NCBI RefSeq assembly: GCF_030541005.1
Contig: NZ_JASSVM010000002.1
Span: 1 to 64,000, forward strand
DNA from: Marinobacter sp. SS5-14b
Lineage (GTDB): Bacteria > Pseudomonadota > Gammaproteobacteria > Pseudomonadales > Oleiphilaceae
Direction of reading: 5' to 3'
DNA: 64,000 bases
The first letter of the stretch is position 1, and every line of letters begins with the position of its first letter. The notes below the pieces were generated by a model. It was not told the DNA's origin. It ran no database searches and was given only the letters and a program-made list of their open reading frames with translations. Below, one piece after another: positions 63,888-64,000 of this stretch. Position numbers and translations under genes: made by a program.

Positions 63888-64000
63888 GCGCCTGGTGCAG
63901 CTGAAGCAACTGACCGTCCGCTTCGATGATCGCCCGGTTGTCGACAGCGTAAACCTCACCGTCTGCCGGGGTGACATCATCACCATCATCGGCCCCAATG
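63880..64000 (+). CDS. znuC: Zinc ABC-transporter ATP-binding protein ZnuC, 5' part
   Basis: First 40 residues only, cut by the window edge: an ABC ATPase opening (LVQLKQLTVRFDDRPVVDSVNLTV) up to the start of Walker A (IIGPN). Its overlap with zur identifies it as the zinc transporter ATPase. znuB is expected next. znuA is not in this window. Confidence 0.88.
   Translation, partial: MTERLVQLKQLTVRFDDRPVVDSVNLTVCRGDIITIIGPN

Overview
The window reads as chromosomal DNA of a marine gammaproteobacterium. Marinobacter or a close relative is my best guess, from protein character and from gene order shared with Pseudomonas aeruginosa (pyrB-pyrR-ruvX-algH-tonB-gshB-pil/chp) and with Escherichia coli (yrfG-hslR-hslO-pckA; ftsYEX-rpoH). 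No database was consulted. Coding density is high. I see no rRNA, tRNA, CRISPR array, insertion sequence or prophage.

Region 1 (1-20.4 kb, all on the minus strand) is a type VI secretion (T6SS) locus. In transcription order it is tssB-tssC-tssE-tssF-tssG-tagH(FHA)-tssJ-tssK-tssL-tssH(clpV)-vasH-tagO-tssA-tssM-vgrG, with vgrG cut by the window edge. Together these give sheath, baseplate, membrane complex, sheath-recycling ATPase, a sigma-54 activator and the spike. The tube protein Hcp and any effector or immunity pair are not visible. The two large gaps inside the locus (between tssE and tssF, and between clpV and vasH) are filled with long hairpin repeats. A third copy lies near 27.1 kb. The loop is conserved between copies, but the arms differ from copy to copy and are perfectly self-complementary within each copy.

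Region 2 (20.6-34.3 kb) is mixed core genome: acyl-CoA-binding protein, a stand-alone integrase-type SAM-like domain protein, greB behind a leader terminator, a two-component system, hyi-glxR (glyoxylate/tartronate semialdehyde metabolism), rpoH, ftsX-ftsE-ftsY, rsmD, a membrane acyl desaturase and mutM.

Region 3 (34.3-43.5 kb) holds a small exported protein, yrfG-hslR-hslO-pckA (nucleotidase, Hsp15, Hsp33, PEP carboxykinase), and an unusual TRAP-type transporter set: a large permease, a TatT-like lipoprotein and an AdeT-like solute-binding protein. An HU gene on the opposite strand sits inside this set.

Region 4 (43.6-49.4 kb, minus strand) is gshB-tonB-algH-ruvX-pyrR and pyrB with a catalytically dead dihydroorotase partner (pyrX/pyrC').

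Region 5 (49.7-63.3 kb, plus strand) is the Pil-Chp chemosensory operon that controls type IV pili: pilG, pilH, pilI, pilJ, pilK, a giant chpA of 2550 residues with ten Hpt-like modules, chpB and chpC. The window ends in zur and the beginning of znuC (zinc homeostasis).
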